Below, piece by piece: positions 56,301 to 64,000 of a DNA stretch of 64,000 nt. The notes below the pieces were generated by a model, which ran no database searches, was not told the DNA's origin, and was given only the letters and a program-made list of their open reading frames with translations. Position numbers and translations under genes: made by a program. This DNA comes from Siphonodentalium dalli. Its lineage: Eukaryota > Mollusca > Scaphopoda > Gadilida > Siphonodentaliidae. The DNA is taken from contig CP136061.1 of the NCBI GenBank assembly GCA_032622095.1, positions 46,691,797-46,755,796 on the forward strand, given 5' to 3'. Within the stretch, counting starts at the first letter, position 1; the number at the start of each line of letters is the position of its first letter.

Positions 56301-57944
56301 GAGACATCAAGATACCTATGTTCATAGTGTATATCACACTATTGTTACTAGATCATGATACTCCTCCAATCGTCCCCACAATTATACAATGAATACGACG
56401 AGTCGTAAACTATTAAGGATATGATACTGTTAATTATGTTTGATTGCTCGCATATACTGTATAAATATATCTTCTACGTATTGTGCTTTTTTTTAAATAC
56501 CACTACATTTAACCATATCATTACAATCACCATGGAATGAAACTTAATTCTAGATCAAGGAATTACAGCAAACTCTATTTAAACTATCTTATGTACTCTC
56601 GGCAAAACAATGAGACTCCCATTCGCACTGAAAGACCATGCATCGGTTGGGTAGTGTGATGCTCATGGAACTATAAGAGTGCTACTTTTTAGTTTTTTCC
56701 TGATATGTATTTTAACCTTTTCATGAGGGAAGCTGCACTTTTGTAGCATTAAAGATCCTGTGCCAGTGCATTCTCTTATGTATGTGAGTCTGGGGAGTTT
56801 TGCATCTATAAGAGAGTGCACGCGCTTACAAGGTCGAGGTAACAATTGCAGGGCCAATGCATTCTCCAATATATGCGAGGCTCCCTACAGCACAGGGTTT
56901 TATATGCGAGGCTCCCTACAGCTCAGGGTTTTATATGCGAGGCTCCCAATAGCACAGGGTTTATATGCGAGGCTCCCTACAGCACAGGGTTTATATGCGA
57001 GGCACCCTACAGCACAGGGTTTATATGCGAGGCTCCCTACAGCACAGGGTTTTACGAGGCTCCCTACAGCACAGGGTTTATATGCGAGGCTCCCTACAGC
57101 TCAGGGTTTTATATGCGAGGCTCCCTACAGCTCAGGGTTTTATATGCGAGGCTCCCTACAGCTCAGGGTTTTATATGCGAGGCTCCCTACAGCTCAGGGT
57201 TTTATATGCGAGGCTCCCTACAGCTCAGGGTTTTATATGCGAGGCTCCCTACAGCTCAGGGTTTTATATGCGAGGCTCCCTACAGCACAGGGTTTTCAAA
57301 AAATTTCAGGAAGTTCCAGTCATTGAAGGGTTACATCTTCAGTATAATAAGTATATCAAGTATTTGTTTATTTTGATCGCCACAATGTGAAAATATTGAT
57401 AAATTTCTAGGTTTATCAAGAGACTTGATAATTATGTGGGCCTTTATAATTTATTCGGAATATGATTCATACTTTTACAAATATCCTCTTCTTTATAATA
57501 CTCTGTTTTACAATCAATACAATTTTCAGGTCCCCCGCCTGTGCATCCTTTACAAGCTTCATCACACTCTGAAAAATAAAATGTTAGGAATTAAAATAGA
57601 CAGGTTCTCCACCTGTGCATTCATTACAAGCTTCATCACACTCTGATAAATAAAATGTTAGGAATTAAAATAGACTCATTCTCCACCTGTGCATCCATTA
57701 CAAGCTTCATCAAAAGAAATAGTTCTTGATGTTGTAAGATAATCAGAGATTTCTCAGTATAGAATCCATTTATTTGATCATTACAGATTTACCTCTGATG
57801 ACTTGTGCATATCTTACCTGTACATTCCAAAGATATATCACTTCGGATCTTTTCGTAGAATCCATTTGTACAGTTATCACATAGTTCGCCTTTATACCCA
57901 GCATCGCATTTACATTTTCCTGTTCCTTCTCGTGTGCCCTCACC
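44239..57944 (-). CDS. CRELD: CRELD family protein (cysteine-rich with EGF-like domains), partial, alternative 3' ends
   Basis: CRELD proteins work in the ER and secretory path, in ER-stress response and receptor maturation. Four shared minus-strand exons join in phase 1: a laminin-type EGF piece (57944-57818), two furin-like Cys repeats (57568-57473 and 55403-55308) and a calcium-binding EGF with DIDEC (52223-52098). Two last exons both accept the single leftover base. One (47465-47227) gives a Lys-rich linker and hydrophobic segments as in CRELD1; the other (44312-44239) gives an acidic tail ending RDEL, comparable to the REDL end of human CRELD2. N-terminal exons with the signal peptide and CxxC motif were not found and likely lie beyond the right edge. 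The calcium-binding EGF normally found between the two furin-like repeats was not found. Confidence 0.88.
44362..44624. mobile_element. TTAA MITE family 1
   Basis: TTAACCCTCTGATGAGGGG to CAGTCATGGAAGGGTTAA, with two modules of the GCATTCTCTTATATATGCGAG palindrome type. 50 bp upstream (minus sense) of the RDEL exon. Confidence 0.88.
44735..44958. mobile_element. TTAA MITE family 2
   Basis: TTAAACCTTTCTGTACTAAA to TTTAGTATAGATAGGGTTAA. Confidence 0.85.
45028..45487. mobile_element. TTAA MITE, GTGCCAGG-ended subtype
   Basis: TTAACCCTTTCAGTGCCAGG to CCTGGCACTGAACGGGTTAA; carries one copy of the 70-bp CCAATGCATTCTC palindrome (45078-45148). Confidence 0.9.
45543..45784. mobile_element. TTAA MITE family 2, diverged ends
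   Basis: Starts GTAACCCTTTCTTTTACTAA and ends AACGAAAGGGTTAT; ends no longer exact TTAA. Confidence 0.75.
46045..46378. mobile_element. Possible MITE with GCAAATTT / AAATCTGC ends
   Basis: CAGGCCTGCAAATTT at the left and GAAATCTGCAGGTCTG at the right are inverted; GGTTACG recurs inside. No target duplication confirmed. Confidence 0.45.
47043..47048 (-). promoter_or_regulatory. Poly(A) signal candidate of the CRELD membrane isoform
   Basis: AATAAA on the minus strand, about 180 bp after the TGA of the membrane exon. AT-rich context, so chance is possible. Confidence 0.45.
47227..47465 (-). CDS. CRELD: CRELD alternative last exon: membrane form
   Basis: Acceptor TTTCAG, phase 1. Encodes KPDPPKTEDNLQ, a Lys/Ser-rich stretch, then SLFTYIIVLITLGIAGNVSK and a second hydrophobic stretch LPTTYVVGIYLYSF, ending GSKYD and TGA. 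CRELD1 ends in two membrane segments, so a membrane-anchored isoform is inferred. AATAAA on the minus strand follows at 47048-47043. Confidence 0.8.
47727..48000 (+). mobile_element. Pearl-like fragment
   Basis: 5' end ACAAGAGCACGACATCGGGG and TATAATACGCCCG, one core unit with GGGGCATAACTC and CATATTCGAACTTGATCTGT, ending GGCGTATAAA. Confidence 0.75.
48601..49307 (+). mobile_element. Pearl-like element, family D, copy 1
   Basis: 5' end ATGAAAGTGTCAATGACACT-GTAGCTCA; core units with GTCTGTAGGGTGTG and AAAATCCAA(G/T)ATGGCC; microsatellite ACACACGCACACACAGACAA; 3' hairpin AGCTCAAACTTAC/GTAAGTTGAGCT. Confidence 0.88.
49620..50500. other. Unassigned stretch in the CRELD intron between the membrane and cbEGF exons
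   Basis: Holds inverted-looking GTGGGGGG / ACCCACCCACGAAATC sequence and GACGAATTCACG...CACAGTAAC, suggestive of a decayed DNA transposon, but no clear boundaries. No exon seen. Confidence 0.4.
50540..50802. mobile_element. TTAA MITE family 2, full length
   Basis: TTAACCCTTTCTATACTAAA to TTTAGTATAGAAAGGGTTAA; TTAA at both ends; internal inverted TTGTTGAACTTATTATC. Confidence 0.92.
51099..51376 (+). repeat. 24-bp minisatellite, about 11.5 copies
   Basis: Unit GGGGTCCCCAGAGGGTGGCA + TGTT, nearly identical between copies. GGTCCCCAGAGGGTG is exactly the stem core of the double-hairpin MITE. All reading frames stay open only because the unit is a multiple of 3; not a gene. Confidence 0.95.
51801..52061. 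mobile_element. TTAA MITE family 1, full length
   Basis: TTAACCCTATCATGATGGGA to CAGTCATGGAAGGGTTAA, two palindrome modules with GCATTCTCTTATATA arms. 36 bp from the CRELD cbEGF exon donor. Confidence 0.9.
52098..52223 (-). CDS. CRELD: CRELD exon: calcium-binding EGF
   Basis: Encodes DIDECESKCQGDNEVCLNAP then GSYECDCDTGYVREGSNC, a canonical cbEGF. Ends with one base (A) at donor GTGAGT, so either last exon fits. Confidence 0.94.
52366..52572. mobile_element. TTAA MITE family 1, diverged
   Basis: Left end decayed (TCATGATGGGAGCTG), right end GTCATGGAAGGGTTAA; second module truncated. Confidence 0.75.
52829..54260 (+). mobile_element. Pearl-like element, family D, copy 2, interrupted
   Basis: Same 5' end as 48601. 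Core units to 53160, unrelated sequence 53165-53580, then further units with AATCCAAGATGGCTGC and GCCATGTTTTTCATCGA to 54260. No 3' hairpin seen. Confidence 0.82.
54688..54834 (+). repeat. 27-bp minisatellite, five copies
   Basis: Unit CTGTGTGGTGAATATGGACA + CATTGAA; copies differ by single bases. In the CRELD intron. Confidence 0.93.
55308..55403 (-). CDS. CRELD: CRELD exon: furin-like repeat 2
   Basis: Encodes CDSACYACTGSGADKCLHCS then SGYTRTDNSCV, like human CDSSCVGCTGEGPGNC. 96 nt, phase 1-1, acceptor TTTCAG, donor GTAAGT. Confidence 0.92.
55490..55665 (-). repeat. Interspersed repeat with GGTCTAGGGGTCTGGGAG core, copy 2
   Basis: Inverse of 16990-17125, more complete: CACTACACCAAATTTGATTG, GTCTAGGGGTCTGGGAGAAA, ACAGACAGATCTTACTCTTT and a TA run. 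Confidence 0.78.
56712..57334. mobile_element. TTAA MITE family 1 enlarged by a minisatellite
   Basis: TTAACCTTTTCATGAGGGAA to CCAGTCATTGAAGGGTTA. The inner part of the second palindrome is replaced by the 29-31-bp tandem array at 56868-57296. Confidence 0.85.
56868..57296 (+). repeat. 29-31-bp minisatellite inside a MITE, about 14 copies
   Basis: Unit TATATGCGAGGCTCCCTACA + GCACAGGGTTT(T); some units have GCTCAGGG. The unit joins two stretches that lie about 50 bp apart in intact family 1 MITEs, so it began as an internal deletion followed by amplification. Confidence 0.93.
57473..57568 (-). CDS. CRELD: CRELD exon: furin-like repeat 1
   Basis: Encodes CDEACKGCTGGGPENCIDCK then TEYYKEEDICK. 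96 nt, phase 1-1. The donor GTATGA is weak. The 5' half and acceptor are repeated upstream at 74-bp steps. Confidence 0.88.
57537..57710 (-). repeat. 74-bp tandem triplication over the CRELD furin-like exon acceptor
   Basis: ACCTGTGCAT...TTACAAGCTTCATCA recurs at 57537, 57611 and 57685. Two copies keep an intact acceptor. The extra copies run open for about 18 codons, then reach TAA without a clear donor. Confidence 0.88.
57818..57944 (-). CDS. CRELD: CRELD exon: laminin-type EGF half
   Basis: Encodes GEGTREGTGKCKCDAGYKGE followed by LCDNCTNGFYEK, like human CRELD2 GDGSRQGDGSCRC. Starts in phase 0, ends with one base. Confidence 0.9.
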
Positions 57945-58298
57945 CTAAAATAAACAAGAACTCTAAATGTTTTAAATGATGTCAATTCTTGGATATAATA
58001 TCTAAGCGGAAAATTCATTGCTGATCCAAAAATAATAACCATGACATATTCTGAACTACTCATATCAACTTATCGAATTATCGAATGTAAATTTATAAAA
58101 AAAGTTTGAAGTCACTTCAATGATATAATTGTACATGGTGTACAAGGATTTTTAATTGCTATGTCCTCATTGCCTGTGTGAAACATCATATTCACTCATA
58201 GTGAATTCTGGGCTAAGAAAGTAGCATTGCAGATATTGCAATGTCTTGAGTGACAAGTAATGTTATGGTAGTAATGCATAGAATATTTTCATCACCAC

Positions 58299-58395
58299 AG
58301 CAAAGCAGGCTAGCATCACCAAATTCATAGGTTTAAGTTCTCAGATGGTGAAGTGCACCCATTGGGCAGCTTGATTATACATTGTGTCATCTGCC
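58299..58395. mobile_element. Decayed fragment of the double-hairpin MITE
   Basis: GCAGGCTAGCATCACCAAAT, GTTCTCAGATGGTGAA and a core-like CACCCATTGGGCAGCTTGAT piece. Confidence 0.6.
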
Positions 58396-58399
58396 AATT

Positions 58400-59220
58400 T
58401 CACACTGACCAACCGTTTCCTCGTTGTGGTGTGAATTTGGCCGTTGTGGTGTGGCGAAACGCCGTTGTATGGTGTTTTTGGCATAATTCGCAAGCGGGTA
58501 GAAGAGGGCTGACCACCAAAATCGGGATGGAGAGTTAATGTGCATATTTATTATAATGAGACCCCCCACAGCCCTGAAGAAGGATATTATACCCAACGAA
58601 TGAGCGCTTCCCTGGCTCTCTGTTTGTTTGTACGGCTGAGAAATAGCCTACACAAAATGCCAGGGTGGGCATTCCGACCATGGTTCCTCGACATAAAAAC
58701 CCTATTTGCTCACCTCTGAACACATTTTGACACCCCGCTGGTATTCTCCACGTAAGAACAATTATCCCCGATCATGCTGGTAACGGCCACAACTCTCCAG
58801 TGGCCTAAATATTCAATAAAATCCCAATCGAAGTGATTCAACAGCAGCGAAAAAATGACAACGCCGTTGTGGTTTTGATGGCAACAACGTTGTGGCGTTG
58901 CTGGTTTTTCGATTTTTGGCGATCATGCAGTATTTTGATGTTTTTGAGACCAGAACAAGGTGTTTCACGCCTATTTCGTATTGTGTATCCAAAATATTAC
59001 ATGTATTATCCGTATAAGCAATATTTACTTGTGTATACATGCCACGTAACCTGTCCCCATAAACACGTTTTTTGTGCTCCAAACAAGGTATATTATTGTC
59101 CACATAGGCCTATACTACGGCGTGGAACGCGCGTACATCACATTTTGAATCTCTAACCAAAGCGGATTTGATTTAAAATTGATTTAAAGCGGATATAATA
59201 GTCGGGGAGCCAATAAGGTC
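58400..59220. other. Unassigned; GCCGTTGT motif repeats
   Basis: CGTTGTGGTGTGAATTTGGC and related (A/G)CCGTTGTGGTTT motifs recur at 58420-58470 and 58860-58900. No exon or element border recognised. Confidence 0.4.
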
Positions 59221-59224
59221 CACG

Positions 59225-59945
59225 TGCAATATTTCACCATATCTTCCATTTTTTTTCACATTAATCACTAGTAAATACCAATGTTTTTGAGACAGTCATC
59301 AAGCGTGATAGTATAGCGTCATTTTAAGACATTCGCCATTGACGAGGGTTCAGTAATAGATACATAAAGAGGAATTAATAAAATAGGGGTGAAATTTTCG
59401 AATTTTTTTGCAAGACAATTTTGCTGTATTTAATCGTTGTAATAGATCGGTTGTTAGCAAAAGACACAGACAAAATGTATGCCATTTTGTTGGTATGATG
59501 TCCTTCTTCAAAATGACGGCAAATAATTTCGAAAGAAATTCAAAATGGCCGCCGAAAAATGACGTCATATGCACGAAAATAGGAAATTTAATTAATATTT
59601 CACCATATCTTCCATTTTTCTTCACATTAATCATTAGTAAATGGCAATGTGTTTGAGACAGTCATCAAGCGTGATATTATAGCGTCATTTTAAGACATTT
59701 GCCATTGACGAGGGTTCAGTAATAGATACAGAAAGAGGATTTTAAAAAGAGGGGTGAAATTATCGATTTTTTTTTTGCAAGACGATTTTGATAGTCATTT
59801 TAACGACAAACCACACATGATGTTAATAGAATGTCAACAACTATGTGCTTTATTTTTTTGGACGGATGTTTTACTTCAATGGGAATGAAATTGGTGTAGA
59901 AAATTTCCAAATTGGCCGCCGAAAATATGAAAAATGGTAAATATT
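59225..59945. repeat. Two-unit direct duplication of about 370 bp
   Basis: ATATTTCACCATATCTTCCA, GACAGTCATCAAGCGTGATA and GACGAGGGTTCAGTAATAGA occur in both 59230-59425 and 59597-59785. Each unit ends near TGGCCGCCGAAAA. Confidence 0.88.
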
Positions 59946-60008
59946 GCCCCAGGGTGTCCTGCAATGGCTTACAAGTTGTGGTTGATATATAAAATTGGCT
60001 AATCTGTA

Positions 60009-60290
60009 TTATATACATTGAATACTAACATGTCTGATGAACCATGGATCATTGTTTCTATTGTCACCACTGACATCACCAGAAATATTGGATTTTTCTG
60101 TCACAAGCTTGACATAAATATCGGCAAAAATTAACTTTTCAGGGTTGGACAATTTTTTTAAGTAAAATGCAACAAGAGATGGACTGTCGTCCGGTGCATA
60201 CCCCCTCATGGCATACCGCCTAGTGTGGGCACATCTATAACTTATGATGGCTATACTCAGACATATGGACCCAGAAATCAGCATTTTCAT
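60009..60290 (-). other. Unrecognised open frame, 93 codons
   Basis: An open frame with a hydrophobic start (MKMLISGSICLSIAIISYRC) and a charged body (KLSNPEKLIFADIYVKLVTE). No family recognised. It directly adjoins the pearl-like array and may be part of that element's 5' region; no Kozak or splice evidence. Confidence 0.25.
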
Positions 60291-61415
60291 ATAAACAAAG
60301 ATGAATAACTATAGAACAAAAAACCAAAACAAACATTTGAATGTGCCATTAAATGTCCTCATAGTGGTGAACATCCATAAAAAATTTCATTGAGATCCGA
60401 GCATTACTGTTCAAGTTATGAGCTGAACAGACATCGGATGGATCAAACAGCCAACATTTCCAGATAAACAAAGATGAATTACTCTAGAATGGAAAAGCAG
60501 AACAGAACAATGGAACCCCCTATTGAATGTCCTCATAGTGGTGAACATCTATACCAAATTCCATTGAGATCCCAGCACAACTGTTGAAGTTACGACATGA
60601 ACAGACACCAGATGGACCAAAAAGCCAACATTTCCAGATGAACAAAGATGAATAACTCTAGAATGGAAAAGCGGAACAAAACGATGGAACCCTCTTTTTA
60701 ATGTCCTCATAGTAGTGAACATCCATACCAAATCCCATTGAGATCCCAGTACAACTGTCGAAGTTACAATATGAACAGACACCAGACGAACCAAAAAGCC
60801 AACATTTCCAGATGAACAAAGATGTATAACTCTAGAATGGAAAATCCGAACAAAACGATGGAACCCTCTATTGAATGCCCTCATAGCAGTGAACATCCAT
60901 ACAAAATTTCATTGAGATCCGAGCACTACTGTTCAGGTTATGACATGAACAGACACCAGATGGACCAAAAATCCAACATTTCAAGATAAACAAAGATGAA
61001 TAACTCTAGAATGGAAAATCCGAACAAAACGATGGAACCCTCTATTTAATGTCCTCATAGTTGTGAACATCCACACCAAATTTGGTTGAGATCCCAGCAC
61101 AACTGTTGAAGTTACGACATGAACAGACACCAGACGGACCAAAAAGCCTCTATTTCCAGATAAACAAAGATGAATAACTCTAGAATGGAAAATCCAAACA
61201 AAACGATGGAACCCTCTATTTAATGTCCTCATAATAGTGAACATCCATACCTAATTTCATTGAGATCCGAGCACTACTGTTCAAGTTATGACACGAACAG
61301 ACATCGGACGGACGTACGGACTCACGGACGCACGCACGGACGGACGCACGGACGGACGGACGGACAGGTGCAAAACAGTATACCCCCCTTTTTTTTAAAA
61401 AGGGGGTATAATTAT
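60285..61415 (+). mobile_element. Pearl-like element, family E: six ~174-bp units
   Basis: Units start near 60294, 60464, 60642, 60815, 60989 and 61164 with AACAAAGATGAATAACTCTA and include CCATTGAGATCC(C/G)AGCAC. The last unit runs into GACGGACGGACGGACGG-type microsatellite and the hairpin TACCCCCCTTTTT / AAAAAGGGGGTA. Confidence 0.92.
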
Positions 61416-61749
61416 CATTGGTATCAAAAGTATTTATTGATTTGGTCTATCTTAAATGTGTCACACTACGGTGTTTATAGACCAAATTGCTCAAGATGGC
61501 TTCCAAAATGGCAATCAAATTTGTAAAAAGTTAATTTTTTACATATATCCCGAACATTATTATCTGCGTTATTCGACAAGGTAGCAAACTGTGACTCAAT
61601 TGGTTATTATACATGTTAGTTAATTAACTGACAACTACGTTCTATTCTGTTTGTCCCAGTTCCGTATGGGGCATGGAATTTTGCGGAGAACCTCTTATGT
61701 GATTCTGGCCATATTATTGAAAGGAAATGGGAAAAACTTTGAGAAGGAA

Positions 61750-62765
61750 CTGAGATGAACCATAATATGTGGCTATTCTGGCACATTAGGATAAAAAGTG
61801 ATCAACTGGATAAAAGATGGATGCCAATATGGCAGCCAGGGAGTTACTGTATGATCATATGTGATGTGAATAGGTATTCAGGGAGTTATTGTATGGTCAT
61901 GAATGATGTGAATATGTATACAATGAGTGACTATATGGTTATGAGTAGGTATACAATGAGTGACTATATGGTTATGGGTGGGGTGTCCATGGTGAGATGC
62001 AAAGGAATATAAGGAGTGGCTGTATGGGCATGTGCGAGGTGAATCGGTATACATGTAGTGACTGTACGGTGTATTGTGTGTGGCCGATGTGATCGTATGG
62101 GCATTGCTGTGGTGTATAGCTATAACGAGAGAAGCTACATGGTCATCCGTGTGTTGTTTATGTATATATGGAGTGACTGTAAGGTCGTGGTGGTCGTGAT
62201 GTATGTGTATCGTGTGTGGCTTATAGTGACATGTGGTGTATATATATATTTGTGCTGTCTGTATGATCATGGATGGAGTGCGTAGATAAATAGGGAGTGA
62301 TTTTATGGTTATGGGTAATGTGTATAGGTGAACATGGTATGCCTGTAGTCAAGATTGAAGTTATATGCATGCCTGGAATAAGCTGTATGGTCATTGACGA
62401 GCGTGTGGCTATATAGGGAGTGCCCTTTTGGTAACGGGTGGGTCGTATATTTATATATGTTGTGGATGTATTATCATTGGTGGTGTATATGGTGTAGATG
62501 AATGATCATGGATGGCGTGTATGAGTATACAGTGAGTTGATGAATTGTCATGTGTGAGGTGTATATGCAAGTATGAGACTTATGAGTGGTCGTGTGTGCG
62601 GGCATTGGTATATTTGGAAGGGCTCACCATTGGTGGTTGAGGTGTATATGTATATCTGGATTGATTCTATGGTCATGGGTATGGCGAATAGATATACATG
62701 TAGTGGCTGTATGGTCCATGGTGAGGTGCACGTGGATCTTATTGGCTCCCCGACTATAAGGGCTG
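61750..62765 (+). repeat. Degenerate tandem repeat, ~40-60-bp period
   Basis: Loose repeats of GAGTGACTGTATGGTCATGG and GGTGTATA-type motifs. Best copies at 61900-61980 (TATACAATGAGTGACTATAT twice). No coding potential recognised. Confidence 0.7.
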
Positions 62766-64000
62766 TGTCCGACGGAATAAACTAGTGGATGAGGCATATA
62801 ATTTCTCATAAAAACTCGGAATTTATAAAAGAAATTAGATGAAAAATAGGAACGAAATATGCACCGAATTTGAACATCAAACACTGCTTAACCGTTTAAT
62901 TGATATTTGTAAAATTCACACATATTAATTTGTTCTCTCATAGCCCACAACTCATGCACCAAATATATAACATAAAATGTACGAAGTGAGCGGCTTATAG
63001 ATTACAAAGTGACGTAAGTTCCCCGTCCTGTATACTCATGATACTGCATGCTGTTTGACCAACTCAAGTTTATTTGGCGCGAATAGGCGATTTGATTACG
63101 AAAATTATAAACGTACTCAAAACCTACCATCACCCTATTTCATAAAAGTTTTACCACATGGTATTTCCAAGAAAGCCACACATATAAATATATTAGTTTC
63201 CATATATGCCATATGATGATTACGTTCATGAGTATCATGTTCTCTTAATACATTTTATAATCGCCGTCGAAATTCTAATTTATGAATCTGATGTATGCTA
63301 TATAATAACACGTGTCTGGTCTGCTTCTTGAGTATTGTTATAGAATAGAAATAGCTTCATTGGTCCACTGCTGGAGCTTATATACGGTAAGGATCGTTAT
63401 TGGGGAGATGAGGAACATGAAATATCTTCCGATAACGCAAGGATAATTCTACCCAAAAGAAGTTATTTTTTCAATTTGTTTGTAATATTACACACTAAAC
63501 TCTCACACCACATTTAGTTAAATATTATTTATCATGACCCAAATTCGCTTTTCTGTGTGGGTGGGTCTGGGGTAGGGCGGTGTCATTACATTGTAAATGA
63601 TGCACGTTATTTTGTTAGTGTCTTTATACGATATAATGCGAATTGTTCCTAAGTCCCGTATCCTATAGGAGCACTGGGGGATCAAATATCTATCCCTTTT
63701 CGTGGTTCATCACTAAACAAAGCTCTAAATATGTAGGTTTTGTTTGTTATTTCTATACATGTCGTTTACTATGTAATTGTGTGTCTCAAGTATGTCCATC
63801 TAAGTTCAGGGTTAGTGGCTATAACCAGTTTCCCTATCAGTGTTATAATTATCGTGTAAAGTTTGTACGCCTTGTTATGCAAAACAAAGTCGGGATATGT
63901 AACATTTTGACTTTTATTTACACAACATAAACGGACAAACTTGACAATACCATATTATCTAGTAATATATCTGCGATATATTTATGATTGATGTAAGTCT
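62766..64000. other. Unassigned right edge
   Basis: AT-rich sequence with no recognised exon, RNA gene or repeat family. Upstream CRELD exons could lie here or further right, but none with a CxxC or signal peptide was found. Confidence 0.4.

Noticed and set aside
56760-57390. Frames with repeated ICEAPYS / MRGSLQ peptides
   Set aside because: Translation of the minisatellite inside a MITE; unit length changes shift the frame.
61878-62270. Minus-strand frame rich in His/Thr
   Set aside because: Follows the degenerate GTATGGTCATGG tandem repeat; no domain or splice support.

Overview
This window is animal nuclear DNA. Genes are split by introns with GT-AG borders, there are no operons, and repeats fill most of the sequence. 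Pearl/Helentron-type repeats (tandem cores of about 160-175 bp, then an ACGG-rich microsatellite, then a terminal hairpin) and the protein similarities point to a mollusc, probably a bivalve or gastropod; the species cannot be named from sequence alone. Three conserved genes were assembled exon by exon. (1) UBA3, the catalytic subunit of the NEDD8-activating enzyme, lies on the minus strand with its first four coding exons between 891 and 5230; the rest lies off the left edge. (2) CXXC1 (CFP1, the CpG-binding subunit of the SET1/COMPASS H3K4 methyltransferase) lies on the plus strand, complete in 16 coding exons from 7328 to 30333. All exon phases join to give 605 residues with PHD, CXXC, basic, coiled-coil and C-terminal SET1-interaction regions. 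UBA3 and CXXC1 are head to head, about 2.1 kb apart. (3) A CRELD gene (cysteine-rich with EGF-like domains; an ER/secretory factor) lies on the minus strand from 57944 to 44239, with its 5' exons missing. It has two phase-compatible last exons: one encodes a Lys-rich linker and hydrophobic membrane segments (47227-47465), the other an acidic tail ending in an ER-retrieval signal, RDEL (44239-44312). One gene could therefore make both a CRELD1-like membrane form and a CRELD2-like luminal form. Layout: 1-5241, UBA3 with double-hairpin MITEs and an antisense LINE copy; 5242-7327, intergenic with palindromic repeats and a TTAA MITE; 7328-30333, CXXC1, whose introns hold a LINE fragment, a 1.1-kb foldback element, an internally deleted hAT transposon, a hAT remnant with a BED-finger trace, and several MITEs; 30334-44238, intergenic, made of nested pearl-like arrays and MITEs; 44239-57944, CRELD with TTAA MITEs, pearl-like arrays and minisatellites; 57945-64000, CRELD 5' intron or flank with duplications, another pearl-like array and a degenerate minisatellite. 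The most unusual signals are: the CRELD alternative 3' ends; tandem duplications across exon edges in all three genes, one of them later hit by a TA-targeting transposon; a MITE family built from two 90-bp hairpins; minisatellites that seem to have grown out of MITE hairpins; and an inverted ATAACTC/GAGTTAT pair kept in the core units of otherwise different pearl-like families. No CRISPR, rRNA, convincing tRNA or bacterial-type system was found.
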